NCBI RefSeq assembly: GCF_020423045.1 | Contig: NZ_CP081943.1 | Span: 1,550,001-1,614,000, forward strand | Direction of reading: 5' to 3' | Source: Pseudomonas sp. MM213 | GTDB lineage: Bacteria; Pseudomonadota; Gammaproteobacteria; Pseudomonadales; Pseudomonadaceae | DNA length: 64,000 bases | In this document: piece after piece, positions 1 to 8,901 of the stretch | Layout: each line of letters opens with the position of its first letter | Position numbering within the stretch: position 1 is the stretch's first letter | Notes under the pieces: model-generated | What the model was told of the DNA's origin: nothing | The model's input: only the letters and a program-made list of their open reading frames with translations | Database searches by the model: none | Position numbers and translations under genes: made by a program

Positions 1-3
1 GCC

Positions 4-627
4 ATGAGTCTCACTCTCTACGGTTTTGACGGCAGTACTTATGTGCGCACAGTGAAGATGTTGCTGGTGGAAAAAGACGCGGACTTCGAGCAGGTCCAAG
101 TCAACGTGATCAAAGGGGAACCACACCTGCCGGAGCATCTGGTGCGTCACCCGTTCGGCAAGGTGCCCGTCGTCGACCACGACGGGTTTCGGGTGATCGA
201 AACCGGCGCGATCATTGCCTACCTGGACGAAGTCCTGCCCGGCCCGTCAATCACCCCGGACAACGCCCACGACCGTGCGCGTACCCACATGGCCCAGGGC
301 ATTTATGATTCCTACGGTTATGGCGCGCTGGTCTCGGTGTTCGGCTACCATCTGTTTCCCGACTTCATTGGCGGGCAGAATGAGGATTCGCGCCGCCAAG
401 GCATCGAGAACTCGAAACGAGTGCTGCGCGAGTTGATGAAGATTAAAGGCACCGATCCGTATATCGCCGGCCTTGAACCGAGCATCGGCGACTTCTACCT
501 GGCACCGGGTTGCGCCTACATCGCGATGACCCCGGATGCGCCACAGGTATTTGCCGTGGACGGCTTCAACAGCTGGTGGAAACGGATGCAGGGGCTGACG
601 AGCTTCAAAGCCACACAGCCGCATTAA
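4..627 (+). CDS. Glutathione S-transferase family protein
   Basis: A 207-residue protein with the two-domain layout of cytosolic glutathione transferases: an N-terminal thioredoxin-like half (about residues 1-80, with the FGKVPVVDHDG turn and the IETGAIIAYLDE segment that usually holds the glutathione gamma-glutamyl group) and an all-helical C-terminal half. The family conjugates glutathione to electrophiles or reduces disulfides and peroxides; the substrate cannot be told. The ATG is 3 bases into the window, so its ribosome site is not visible. It lies 37 bp upstream of a dienelactone hydrolase gene on the same strand, and the two may be co-transcribed. Confidence 0.85.
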   Translation: MSLTLYGFDGSTYVRTVKMLLVEKDADFEQVQVNVIKGEPHLPEHLVRHPFGKVPVVDHDGFRVIETGAIIAYLDEVLPGPSITPDNAHDRARTHMAQGIYDSYGYGALVSVFGYHLFPDFIGGQNEDSRRQGIENSKRVLRELMKIKGTDPYIAGLEPSIGDFYLAPGCAYIAMTPDAPQVFAVDGFNSWWKRMQGLTSFKATQPH

Positions 628-664
628 GCTACGCCCCAACTCACTTGCGAAGACAGGAGCCACC

Positions 665-1363
665 ATGAGCGTGACCACCCAATGGATCGAGATCGACAGC
701 GCTGAAGGTAAATTCGGCGCTTACCTGGCGATTCCGCATACCCGCAAAGGCCCGGGGATTGTGCTGATCCAGGAGATCTTCGGTGTGAATGAACACATCC
801 GCTCGGTCGCCGAGCAATATGCCGCCGACGGCTACCTGGTAATCGTACCGGACCTGTTCTGGCGCAACGGCCCGCGCATTGAACTGACCTACGACGAAGC
901 CGGCTGGAAACGCGCCGTCGAATTGATGAACGCAACCGACGTCGGCAAAGCACAGAAAGACATCGAGCTGGCCATCGACGCCCTGAAAGCACAACCGGGT
1001 CTGGATGGCGGCATTGCCTCCATCGGCTACTGCTTCGGCGGCTTGCTCTCCTACCACACCGCTGCCAATGGGCTGGTGGACGTGGCGATCGCCTACTACG
1101 GCGGCGGCATCCAGAACCAACTGGACCGCGCCGACGAAATCGAAGTGCCGCTGCTGATGCACTTTGGTGAACAGGACAGCCACATCCCGCTGGAAGCCGT
1201 GGAAAAAATCGCCGAGCGTTTCGACAACAACGATAACGTTGAAATCGTGGTTTACCCGGAAGCCGAGCATGGCTTCAACTGCTCGCATCGCGACAGCTAC
1301 AACCAGCGTGCCGCGGCTGAAGCCCATGGCAATACGCTGATCTTCCTGGGCATGGAACTCTAA
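665..1363 (+). CDS. Dienelactone hydrolase family protein
   Basis: A 232-residue alpha/beta hydrolase of the dienelactone hydrolase family, the usual length. The expected catalytic triad is visible: Cys123 in GYCFGG, Asp171 in GEQDSHIP and His202 in AEHGF. Relatives hydrolyse dienelactones in chloroaromatic breakdown, but many chromosomal copies have other ester or lactone substrates. With no ortho-cleavage genes nearby, the exact substrate is open. The protein is cytosolic, with no signal peptide. GACAGGAG lies just before the ATG. It probably shares a transcript with the preceding glutathione transferase gene and is followed by a large REP array. Confidence 0.88.
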   Translation: MSVTTQWIEIDSAEGKFGAYLAIPHTRKGPGIVLIQEIFGVNEHIRSVAEQYAADGYLVIVPDLFWRNGPRIELTYDEAGWKRAVELMNATDVGKAQKDIELAIDALKAQPGLDGGIASIGYCFGGLLSYHTAANGLVDVAIAYYGGGIQNQLDRADEIEVPLLMHFGEQDSHIPLEAVEKIAERFDNNDNVEIVVYPEAEHGFNCSHRDSYNQRAAAEAHGNTLIFLGMEL

Positions 1364-1379
1364 GACCGACACGCTTTTG

Positions 1380-1885
1380 GTAGGAGTCCGGCTTGCTGGT
1401 GATGGCGATTTCACTGACGCCTTCGCCGGCAAGCCTGGCTCCTACAGATCTCGGGTGTGTACGGCATCGCAGGTTCAAGCAAAACCTGTAGGAGCCAGCT
1501 TGCTGGCGATGGCGATTTCAACGACGCCTTCGCTGGCAAGCCTGGCTCCTACAGATCTCGGGTGTGTTCGGGATCGCGGGTTGACGCAAAACCTGTAGGA
1601 GCCAGCTTGCTGGCGATGGCGATTTCACTGACGCCATCGCCGGCAAGCCGGCTCCTACGGATCACAGGTGTGTTCGGGATCGCGGGTTGACGCACAACCT
1701 GTAGGAGCCGGCTTGCTGGCGATGGCGATTTCACTGACGCCTTCGCCAGCAAGCCGGCTCCTACAAATCTCGGGCGTGTTCGGGATCGCGGGTTGACGCA
1801 AAACCTGTAGGAGCCGGCTTGCTGCGGGCGGCGTTCCGACGATGGCGATTTCAAAGACGCCTTCGCCGGCAAGCCGTGCTCCTAC
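1380..1885. repeat. Tandem array of five REP palindromes
   Basis: Five palindromic units begin with GTAGGAG and end with CTCCTAC at 1380-1445, 1488-1552, 1595-1658, 1701-1764 and 1807-1885. They start every 106-108 bp. The spacers between them (containing GGGTGTGTTCGGGATCGCGGG) are also repeated, so the whole thing is a tandem duplication of REP pair plus spacer. The fifth unit carries an insertion in its left arm. The array fills the gap between two convergent genes (1363 and 1926) and may act in 3' end protection. The 1364-1925 interval holds nothing else I can recognise. Confidence 0.9.
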
Positions 1886-1925
1886 AGGTGAAGCGTTTAC
1901 CGGTTGATCGTCATGACTTCCATAA

Positions 1926-2894
1926 TCACAACTCTTCCGCTTGCGCAGTGTCGGCCAGCTTCGGCTGCGCGTTGCGCTCGTGCACATGGCGATGCGGTGT
2001 CCGGTCGATGTTCAGGCTGAGGATTTCCGGACGGCTGTAGTGGCCGCGCCCATCCATCTGACGCTTGCGCACTTCGATCTGGAACAAGTCGATGTCGGCA
2101 ATGACTTCGCCTTCACCTTCGGTCAGTGCGCCGACGACTTCACCTTGCGGATCGATGATCGCGGTGTAGCAACCGCCGGAAATCGGACCAATGCCGCAAC
2201 CGGTGTCAGCCATGATTTGCGCCTGCTGATCCGGGTACAACCAGGCCGTCGAGTTCACCACGAAGCACGCCGATTCCAGCGCGTGCATGCGGATGCTGAC
2301 TTCCATCTGGCGGGTGAACCGCTCACCGGCGAACGAACCGGGGTACATCGAGGCGTGAATCTGTTCGCCATCCTCGATCAAGGCGTAACGCGCCAGCGGA
2401 TTGTAGTGTTCCCAGCAAGCCAGTTGACCAATGCGGCCAACAGCGCTGTCGGTGGCGCGCAGGCCGGAACCATCACCCATGCCCCAGATCATGCGCTCAT
2501 GATAGGTCGGCGAAATCTTGCGACGGGCCTGAATCAGGGTGCCGTCCGCATCGAACAGCAATTGCGTGTTGTACAGGGTACTGCCATCGCGCTCGTTGAC
2601 GCCGATGGACACCACCATGTTGGCGTCCTTGGCGGCTTTGCCAATGGCATCGGTGGTCGCGGAAGGCACGACGACGGCCTGATCGAGCAATTTGTAGTGC
2701 TCGGAACCCATTTCGAACGGCGCCTGCACAAAGGAAAAGTACGGGTAGTACGGAACGATGGTTTCCGGGAAAACGGCGAACTGCACGCCTTTCTCGCCGA
2801 GTTCATGGATCTTGTTGACGACCTTTTCTACAGTGCCTTCACGGCTGTAGAGCACAGGTGCGATCTGGACGGCAGCGGCTTTGACGATGGTCAT
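1926..2894 (-). CDS. Aliphatic nitrilase (carbon-nitrogen hydrolase)
   Basis: A 322-residue nitrilase-superfamily enzyme of the branch that turns nitriles into carboxylic acids plus ammonia. The Glu-Lys-Cys triad is visible: Glu44 in FPETIVPYYP, Lys126 in RRKISPTYHER and Cys160 in LACWEHYNPL; the CWEHYNP context is typical of true nitrilases rather than amidases. It is cytosolic and probably forms a helical oligomer like its family. The next gene upstream on the same strand is a GlxA-type regulator, 147 bp away and separated by one REP. That regulator is a plausible controller. The natural substrate is unknown. Confidence 0.88.
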   Translation of the reverse strand: MTIVKAAAVQIAPVLYSREGTVEKVVNKIHELGEKGVQFAVFPETIVPYYPYFSFVQAPFEMGSEHYKLLDQAVVVPSATTDAIGKAAKDANMVVSIGVNERDGSTLYNTQLLFDADGTLIQARRKISPTYHERMIWGMGDGSGLRATDSAVGRIGQLACWEHYNPLARYALIEDGEQIHASMYPGSFAGERFTRQMEVSIRMHALESACFVVNSTAWLYPDQQAQIMADTGCGIGPISGGCYTAIIDPQGEVVGALTEGEGEVIADIDLFQIEVRKRQMDGRGHYSRPEILSLNIDRTPHRHVHERNAQPKLADTAQAEEL

Positions 2895-3010
2895 GGCGGT
2901 GATCTCAGTGGGGAATGGGCTTCAACGAGATCAAGATTACGCCAATAATATTTTGTCTCAAATGCCAAATACACCACCTTTTAAGCCACGCAGATAGCAA
3001 TTTCAATGAC

Positions 3011-3036
3011 GCCATCGCCGGCAAGCCGACTCCTAC
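3011..3036. repeat. Single REP half-palindrome
   Basis: GCCATCGCCGGCAAGCC followed by GACTCCTAC, the same element as the right arm of the REP array at 1380-1885, lies directly downstream of the GlxA-type regulator stop. Confidence 0.7.
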
Positions 3037-3040
3037 AAAG

Positions 3041-3973
3041 TCAGCCTCGATTCGCACGCTGGATGACTTGCGGCGGTTGACCAAAGGCGCGAATAAACGC
3101 CCGGCGCATCCGCTCGCGATCACCAAAACCGGTCTCTGTCGCCACCACATCGATGGCGTGCCGGCCGGTTTCCATCATCAGGCGCGCGGCCTCCACCCGC
3201 AGGTTTTCAATGGCCTTGGCAGGAGACTGACCGGTTTCAGCATGGAAGACGCGACTGAACTGTCGCGGGCTGAGGTTGGCGGCGCTGGCCAGTTCCTCGA
3301 CCGACAACTCGGACTTCAAATGCTGCTTGGCATAGGTCAACGCGGCTTGAATGCGGTCAGTCTTGGGCTCGAGTTCAAGCATCACCGAAAACTGCGACTG
3401 CCCGCCCGCGCGCCGGTGGTACACCACCAATTGCCGGGCCACCCGCCGCGCCACTTCTGCACCGAGGTCACTTTCCACCAGGGCCAATGCAAGATCGACA
3501 CAGGCACTCATGCCCGCAGCGGTCCAGACGTTGCCGTCGTTGATGAAGATCCGGTCCTCCTCCACCTTCACTTTCGGGTAAGCCCGTTGCAGCGCCGGTG
3601 CATGGCACCAGTGCGTGGTTGCTCGCCGGCCATCGAGCAGACCCGCCTCGGCCAGCGCGATGGCACCAGTGCAGATCGAGCCGACCCGGCGGCAGGTCTG
3701 ACTGGCGCTGCGCAGAAACGCCACCATGCCCGATGAAACCGGACGGATCAGGTTGTCGCCCATTACCAGCAGCGTGTCGAACGAGCGCTGATCGAACGCG
3801 GTGGTTTCCACGCCGAAACCGGCGGAGGTCTGCACCGTCCCGCCGTGTTCCGACAACAAGGAGAGGCTGTACACCGGCTCGTCGGCGGCGCCATTGGCCA
3901 TTTCGAACGCCGCGCACATGGCCAGGCCCAGCACCTGGAATTCGGGGTAAACGATGAGGGCGATCTCGTGCAT
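3041..3973 (-). CDS. GlxA-type transcriptional regulator (DJ-1 domain plus AraC domain)
   Basis: The N-terminal ~190 residues resemble a DJ-1/PfpI amidotransferase-like domain (IALIVYPEFQVLGL start; GSICTGAIALAEAGLL nucleophile-elbow region). The C-terminal ~110 residues are an AraC-type double helix-turn-helix (SVEELASAANLSPRQFSRVF and VVATETGFGDRERMRRAF). Such proteins usually activate neighbouring catabolic genes. I chose the internal ATG at 3973 (310 residues) because AGGA sits about 9 bases upstream and the DJ-1 fold begins there; a longer frame reaches 4024. Its neighbour downstream is the nitrilase gene, a likely target. Confidence 0.85.
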   Translation of the reverse strand: MHEIALIVYPEFQVLGLAMCAAFEMANGAADEPVYSLSLLSEHGGTVQTSAGFGVETTAFDQRSFDTLLVMGDNLIRPVSSGMVAFLRSASQTCRRVGSICTGAIALAEAGLLDGRRATTHWCHAPALQRAYPKVKVEEDRIFINDGNVWTAAGMSACVDLALALVESDLGAEVARRVARQLVVYHRRAGGQSQFSVMLELEPKTDRIQAALTYAKQHLKSELSVEELASAANLSPRQFSRVFHAETGQSPAKAIENLRVEAARLMMETGRHAIDVVATETGFGDRERMRRAFIRAFGQPPQVIQRANRG

Positions 3974-4082
3974 GACGCCAATTCCTGATGACCGCAAAGG
4001 AGGCTTGATAGCTTTTAAGGCCATCTAACCTGCACTGTACGCCCTGATCAGGTCTACACCTAACGGAAAGCCGTTGGCCGAC

Positions 4083-4133
4083 AACACGAGGCGCAGGCCG
4101 TGGTCGATGCGTTGAACTATGCGAAGTTCTGAA
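4083..4133 (+). pseudogene. Possible 3' remnant of a lost gene
   Basis: Between the GlxA-type regulator and the Ppx gene, one + strand frame reads like a protein C-terminus (GRQHEAQAVVDALNYAKF, then stop) with no start codon or upstream continuation. It may be the end of a deleted gene or chance. Very short, so support is weak. Confidence 0.2.
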
Positions 4134-4150
4134 GGGATCGCGGCTGGCAC

Positions 4151-5086
4151 TCAGTGCCGGGACATCAACCCATGCAGTACACCGAACCGCAAACCGGGCT
4201 CGGACGGTGTCATGTGCGAGACGCCGAAGACTTTGAACGCTGCCAGCATCAGCACCAGTCCGCCGGGCAGGATGCTCAGGCGGTGACTTTGCAGGCCTGC
4301 GAGCCTGAGTTGATTGACGTGCCCCACTTCCAGCAGGCGCAGCGACAGGCGCAACAGGCCGCTGTAGGTAATGCCGCTCTGGCCTTCGTCGTTCAAACCG
4401 TTGGCCTTGAGCACTTTGGCGAGCATCCGTGCGGTGCCTGATGAGCCGATCACCTGCTGCCAGCCCAGCGAGCGATAACGGCGCGCCACGCGTTCGAATT
4501 GCAGGGTGGCGACACGCTCGGCTTCCAGCAGCGCCGGGGCCGTGATGCGCCCTCCTTGAAAATAACGCGCACCAAAGGTGCCGCTACCGATGGCAATGCT
4601 CTCGGTCAACAGCGGCTGCGCGCCCTGCCCGAGGATCAATTCCGTGGAGCCGCCACCGACGTCGATCACCAGCCGTTTGCGTTCCGTACCGGGAACCGTG
4701 TGAGCCACACCGGCGTAAACCAGCCGCGCTTCTTCATGCCCGGAGATCACGTCGATGCGAAAACCCAGATGCCGCTCAGCGCTGGCCAGGAATAACTGGG
4801 CATTGTCGGCTTCACGCACGGCGCTCGTCGCCACCGCCCGCACACGACCGGGCTCAAAGCCGCGTAACTTTTTGCCGAATCGCGCGAGTGCCTGCCATCC
4901 GCGATCCAGTGCCATTTCGTCCAGCGCACCGCCCTGAAAACCCTCCGCCAGACGCACCGGCTCGCGCAGGGTTTTCACTTCCTGGATCACCAGTTGCTGA
5001 TTCCGCTTGACCGACTGGCCGATCATCATGCGAAACGCATTGGAACCCAGGTCGATGGCTGCAAACAGGGAGGCATCTCCTTTCAT
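4151..5086 (-). CDS. Short Ppx/GppA family phosphatase
   Basis: A 311-residue protein of the exopolyphosphatase / guanosine pentaphosphatase family. It has the ASKHA phosphate-binding motifs: AAIDLGSNAFRMMIG near the N-terminus and VIDVGGGSTELILG around residue 140. Full-length Ppx is about 500 residues; this protein lacks the C-terminal HD-like part and matches the short form found in many Pseudomonas. It should hydrolyse polyphosphate or pppGpp in the cytosol, but which one is not clear. The start at 5086 is preceded by AAGGAA at good spacing. A longer frame to 5191 is open but has no better ribosome site. Confidence 0.85.
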   Translation of the reverse strand: MKGDASLFAAIDLGSNAFRMMIGQSVKRNQQLVIQEVKTLREPVRLAEGFQGGALDEMALDRGWQALARFGKKLRGFEPGRVRAVATSAVREADNAQLFLASAERHLGFRIDVISGHEEARLVYAGVAHTVPGTERKRLVIDVGGGSTELILGQGAQPLLTESIAIGSGTFGARYFQGGRITAPALLEAERVATLQFERVARRYRSLGWQQVIGSSGTARMLAKVLKANGLNDEGQSGITYSGLLRLSLRLLEVGHVNQLRLAGLQSHRLSILPGGLVLMLAAFKVFGVSHMTPSEPGLRFGVLHGLMSRH

Positions 5087-5193
5087 TGAGGTATTCCTTG
5101 CAAATTCATCTGTCAGCAGACCCAGGCCCGCTGTACGTTCAAGACGGTTTGCAAGAATTTTTACATGGGTTCGATGACATCCAGATGACATCG

Positions 5194-5814
5194 CTAATGG
5201 GCCTCTCCGCCCTTGGGTTTATAGAAGAGAAACATGCTGGTCTCGGTGGTCTTGATGTATTTGCTGGCCCAATCGGGGTTCACGTTGCGGTCGTGAAAAT
5301 ACATCGCGCCGTGGGTGCGGTCGTTGAGTTGCTTGTTGAGTGCCTTGCGCGCGATTTCCTTGGCGATCGTGTATTGGGTTTCTTCCTGGACCTGATCGGA
5401 ACGCCCGTCACACCACCAGGAAAACTGGCAATTCTTGGTTTCAGAACCTTGTTTGACCACCGCGCATACTGTGTCCGGAAAGCCCTCATGGCCCAGGCGA
5501 TTCATCACCACGCTGGCCACGGCTTCCATGTCGGCGGAGGACTTGCCCTTGGCTTCCCAATAAATGGAGCGCGCCAGGCAGGTGATTGCATCGTCCAGCG
5601 GCGACGCGCCTGCCGGGTCGACCGCCTGCACTTCGGAGGTGGTAATCGCTTCGGACTTGGGCACCGGCACATCGGCCCCCTTCTCCGCCGCTTTCTGTTC
5701 CAGCACTTCGGCCTTGTTTTCGGCCGTTTCCTTTTTTTGTTCCTGTTCAGTAGCCGCTGCCTGGCCGCCGAGTAGCGTGATTGCAAAGCAGGTCGCTATC
5801 CAAATCAAGCGCAT
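5194..5814 (-). CDS. Secreted cell wall hydrolase (SleB/Hydrolase_2 type)
   Basis: A 206-residue exported protein. A signal peptide (MRLIWIATCFAITLLGGQAA) is followed by a charged, Glu/Lys-rich linker of about 50 residues. A C-terminal Hydrolase_2 domain has the family's CLARSIYWEAKGK and VASVVMNRLGHEGFP motifs; the Glu in YWEA is the expected acid. The family includes the spore cortex lytic enzyme SleB; in non-sporulating bacteria it probably trims peptidoglycan in the periplasm. The start at 5814 has AGAAGGG about 7 bases upstream. It lies 107 bp upstream of the Ppx-like gene on the same strand. Confidence 0.85.
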   Translation of the reverse strand: MRLIWIATCFAITLLGGQAAATEQEQKKETAENKAEVLEQKAAEKGADVPVPKSEAITTSEVQAVDPAGASPLDDAITCLARSIYWEAKGKSSADMEAVASVVMNRLGHEGFPDTVCAVVKQGSETKNCQFSWWCDGRSDQVQEETQYTIAKEIARKALNKQLNDRTHGAMYFHDRNVNPDWASKYIKTTETSMFLFYKPKGGEAH

Positions 5815-6014
5815 GATCGACCCTTCTGAGTGGACTGGATTCAAGCAACAAACTGTCGACGCTGAGCGCCCCTGGCCGGCGACATCGCTTGATTGTAGTT
5901 GCCCGTTTTCATTTCGACAGACGGCCGACAACCTGTATTTCGGTGTGAAAAGGCATTGCGCTCACAGGGGTGAAATCGCGCATCATGGGCGCAGTCCGAA
6001 CAAGGGAGATTTCC

Positions 6015-6866
6015 ATGCGTGTCCTGCCACCCGTTTTGCGTCTTGCCACGTTGTCGCTGGGGCTGTTGTTCGCCATGAATGCGCTGGCGGCCGACGAGAA
6101 ACAACTGATCGACTCGATCAACGATTACCGCAGCCAGAACCAGCGGTGCGCAGGCCAGGTCTCGTCGGAACTGCCGCCGCTGGCGGGTGATCCACGGCTG
6201 GTGTTGTCCGCCACCAGTATCGGCAATCTGCAACAGGCCATGGTCGCCGCGAATTATCCGATGAAGAACGTGCAGGCGATCAGCCTGTCCGGGCCGCGCG
6301 ATGCGGCGGCGGCGATGAAAGCGATCCAGGAGAGCTTTTGCCAGATCGTGCTCGATCCGCAATTCGTCGACATCGGCGTGAGCCGCCAGGACCGTGAATG
6401 GCGCATCGTGGTGGCCCGTCCATTGTTGAGTGCGCGCCTGGGCGACTGGCAGGCGGAAGGCCAGAAGCTGCTCGCCGAACTCAACGTCGCCCGCAGCCGT
6501 CCACGTCAGTGCGGCACGCAATCCTTTGCCGCCGCCACGCCGTTGACCTGGAACGCCACACTGGCGACAGCCGCCGAGACGCACTCGCGGTCCATGGCCA
6601 ACAACAATTACTTCGATCACAAGGACCGCGACGGTCGCACGCCGGGTGACCGGGCAGAACTGGCGGGTTACAGCGGCCAGCAGATCGGCGAGAACATCGC
6701 CGCCGGGCAAGACAGTGTGCGCAAGGTCGTCGATGGCTGGGTCGCCAGCCCCGGCCACTGCGCGAACCTGATGAACCCGCAGTACCACGAGCTGGGCGCG
6801 GCGTATGCGGTGGACCCGAAAAGCGATTCGGGGATTTACTGGACAGTGATGTTTGGTTCGCCGTAA
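6015..6866 (+). CDS. Secreted CAP/SCP-domain protein with a duplicated domain
   Basis: A 283-residue exported protein with a signal peptide ending near AMNALAADEK. The C-terminal half is a good CAP (SCP/PR-1) domain: LTWNATLATAAETHSRSMA, the YFDHKDRDG segment, IGENIAAG and WVASPGHCANLMNP. The N-terminal half, from LIDSINDYRSQNQRC, looks like a second, degenerate CAP domain that keeps the opening helix and cysteines but lacks the histidine motifs. Bacterial CAP proteins are secreted and of unclear function. AAGGGAG precedes the ATG at 6015. It is divergent from the hydrolase gene at 5814. Confidence 0.82.
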   Translation: MRVLPPVLRLATLSLGLLFAMNALAADEKQLIDSINDYRSQNQRCAGQVSSELPPLAGDPRLVLSATSIGNLQQAMVAANYPMKNVQAISLSGPRDAAAAMKAIQESFCQIVLDPQFVDIGVSRQDREWRIVVARPLLSARLGDWQAEGQKLLAELNVARSRPRQCGTQSFAAATPLTWNATLATAAETHSRSMANNNYFDHKDRDGRTPGDRAELAGYSGQQIGENIAAGQDSVRKVVDGWVASPGHCANLMNPQYHELGAAYAVDPKSDSGIYWTVMFGSP

Positions 6867-6876
6867 ACCGCATCTC

Positions 6877-6977
6877 CTGTAGGAGCGAGCCTGCTCGCGA
6901 TGGACTTCAGGGCGCCGCGTTCATTCAGGACAACGCGTTATCGTTAACGTCCATCGCGAGCAGGCTCGCTCCTACAG
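6877..6977. repeat. REP doublet forming a perfect inverted repeat
   Basis: Arms of 29 bases at 6877-6905 and 6949-6977 (CTGTAGGAGCGAGCCTGCTC onward and its exact complement) are separated by a 43-base loop. The arms contain the Pseudomonas REP core. The element directly follows the CAP-domain gene and could fold into a stable hairpin in its 3' transcript. Confidence 0.88.
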
Positions 6978-7115
6978 ATACAGGTCGGCGTTTGGCGTTG
7001 TCATAGACTCTGTCAATCAACTGGTCATCTAAAGTGATTGGACGCCCCGGCCCGTTGCTTCTAGCCTGCGCGCACTCATTTCGTGAACAGCGCCCTCCGA
7101 CACAGGCAAAGCACC

Positions 7116-8015
7116 ATGATCGTCCGCCCCAAACCCAATCTGATCAACATCCTCACTTCGCTCAAGGGCTCGATTGCCAGGAAAATTGCGCTGCGTTGTC
7201 TGATGGTGACGCTGCTGGCGTCCATCATCGTGCTCGTGGAAACCCTGCACCCCAACTACTTCTCCAAAGTGAACGCGACGCCATTCACCTTGCTCGGCCT
7301 GTCGCTCTCGATTTTCATGAGCTTTCGCAACAACGCCTGTTACGACCGCTGGTACGAAGCACGTAAAGCCTGGGGCGAAATGATCGTCGCGATCCGCTCG
7401 ATGATCCGCGAAACCCAAGTGATCAAGGACGCACACGCGCGGCAGACCATCCTGCGCAACCTTTGCGGGTTCGCCCACGCGCTGAACGCAAAATTGCACG
7501 GCAAGCGCGAACTGGACGCCGCTGGTGAGTGGCTTGAGCCGAGGCCGGACGACAACGCGCCGGACATCAGCGGACGTATTCTCAACCATGTCGGTGAGCA
7601 ATGTTCAGCACTCGGCGAGTCCGAAGCCATCAGTGAGTTTCGCTACACGATCATGGCCAACCACCTGACGAGCCTGAGCCGGTCGCAAGCGGCCTGCGAA
7701 CGGATCAAGCACACGCCTCTACCCTTCGCCTACACCCTGCTGCTGCACCGCACGACCTACCTTTTCTGCCTCTTGCTGCCCTTCGCCATGGCAGAGTCGC
7801 TGGGCTGGTTGACACCGGTTTTCACCGCCATCGTCAGCTACACGTTCTTCGGCCTGGATGCGATTGGCGATGAATTGGAGGACCCGTTCGGGCGTGACGA
7901 AAACGATCTGCCGACCCATGCGATGGTGCGCAACATCGAGCGCGAAATCCTCGCGGCACTGGGTGAAACACAACTTCCCCCGGCCCTTGAACCCGTCGAT
8001 TTCGTGTTGAGCTGA
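7116..8015 (+). CDS. Bestrophin-like channel protein
   Basis: A 299-residue inner-membrane protein of the bestrophin / YneE family, which forms pentameric ion channels. Visible hallmarks are the N-terminal amphipathic stretch, a first hydrophobic helix (LRCLMVTLLASIIVLVE), the conserved FRNNACYDRWYEARKAWGE segment, the later helix pair (YLFCLLLPFAMAESLGWLTP) and the acidic IGDELEDPFG motif near the C-terminus. Bacterial members conduct cations or anions; the ion here is unknown. The ATG at 7116 is preferred over 7083 because the family sequence begins there. Confidence 0.87.
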   Translation: MIVRPKPNLINILTSLKGSIARKIALRCLMVTLLASIIVLVETLHPNYFSKVNATPFTLLGLSLSIFMSFRNNACYDRWYEARKAWGEMIVAIRSMIRETQVIKDAHARQTILRNLCGFAHALNAKLHGKRELDAAGEWLEPRPDDNAPDISGRILNHVGEQCSALGESEAISEFRYTIMANHLTSLSRSQAACERIKHTPLPFAYTLLLHRTTYLFCLLLPFAMAESLGWLTPVFTAIVSYTFFGLDAIGDELEDPFGRDENDLPTHAMVRNIEREILAALGETQLPPALEPVDFVLS

Positions 8016-8033
8016 AACACCAGCGGGACAGGT

Positions 8034-8822
8034 TCAGGCCTGTGCCTGAACCACCTCGATCCCCAGTTTCCGATAATCCCCGACATCGCCCGACGCCACA
8101 TGGCGCTCGGTGATCAGCGTATGGATACGGTTGCACGGCGCGACCACAAACGGCTCGACCGCGCCCAGTTTGTCCGCCGTGGTGACGGCGATCACCTGCG
8201 AAGCACTGTCGAGCAGCGCCTGTTTCACCGGCACCTCATCGAAGTGCAACGAGCTGATGCCGACTTGCGGATGAATCGCGCAAACCCCGGTGAACAGCAC
8301 ATCCGCCTTGATGCCCTGCAACAAGCGCAAGGTCTCGTGTCCGCTGACCGACATCGTAGCGAGGTTGAGTTGCCCGCCTGCCAGAATCACCTTGATGCCT
8401 TTGTATTCGGCCAGGGTGATGGCGGTCATCGGCGAGGTCGTGATGGCGGTGATGGAAATGTCCGAAGGCAACGAACGCGCGATCTGCAGCGTGGTGGTGC
8501 CGGAATCGAACATCACGATCTGGCCATTCTCCACGCGACTGGCGGCGAGCTGCGCGAGGTGGGTTTTCACTTCATCGGTTTCGCTGACCCGCGTGAAGTA
8601 ATCCTTGCCCGTGTCCTTGGGCCGAGGCAGCGCGCCGCCGTGCACGCGTTGCACCAGACCGGCCGTGGCCAACTCTGACAGGTCGCGGCGGATGGTGTCT
8701 TCCGAAACGGCGAAATGCTGACTCAACTCGGAGGCCATGACCTTGCCGTCACGTTCGAGGATCAGCAGGATTTTCTGCCGGCGCAGATGAGGGAGTTCGG
8801 CGGCCGAGTGATGGTCGTGCAT
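8034..8822 (-). CDS. DeoR family transcriptional regulator
   Basis: A 262-residue repressor with an N-terminal DeoR helix-turn-helix (RRQKILLILERDGKVMASEL then VSEDTIRRDLSELATAGLVQRVHGGA) and a C-terminal sugar-isomerase-like effector domain with FDSGTTTLQIA. The family senses phosphorylated sugars or related metabolites. No sugar genes flank it; it is convergent with the bestrophin gene and downstream of an unknown secreted-protein gene, so its regulon is not visible here. The start at 8822 is chosen because the HTH begins shortly after; the frame is open further upstream but that part is not conserved-looking. Confidence 0.85.
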   Translation of the reverse strand: MHDHHSAAELPHLRRQKILLILERDGKVMASELSQHFAVSEDTIRRDLSELATAGLVQRVHGGALPRPKDTGKDYFTRVSETDEVKTHLAQLAASRVENGQIVMFDSGTTTLQIARSLPSDISITAITTSPMTAITLAEYKGIKVILAGGQLNLATMSVSGHETLRLLQGIKADVLFTGVCAIHPQVGISSLHFDEVPVKQALLDSASQVIAVTTADKLGAVEPFVVAPCNRIHTLITERHVASGDVGDYRKLGIEVVQAQA

Positions 8823-8901
8823 GTTTATGCCTGAGTTTGCGGGTTTGTGCGAGATTAGCCAAACCTTCGTGCAAACACAATCGATGCAGGGCTCAGGGGC
8901 C

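Noticed and set aside
1380..1885. Regularly spaced repeats resembling a CRISPR array
   Set aside because: The units are long GC-rich palindromes of the REP type and the spacers are nearly identical to each other; there are no cas genes.
1941..2948. 335-codon open frame on the + strand opposite the nitrilase gene
   Set aside because: Mirror frame of a clear nitrilase gene with a complete catalytic triad; no independent coding signs.
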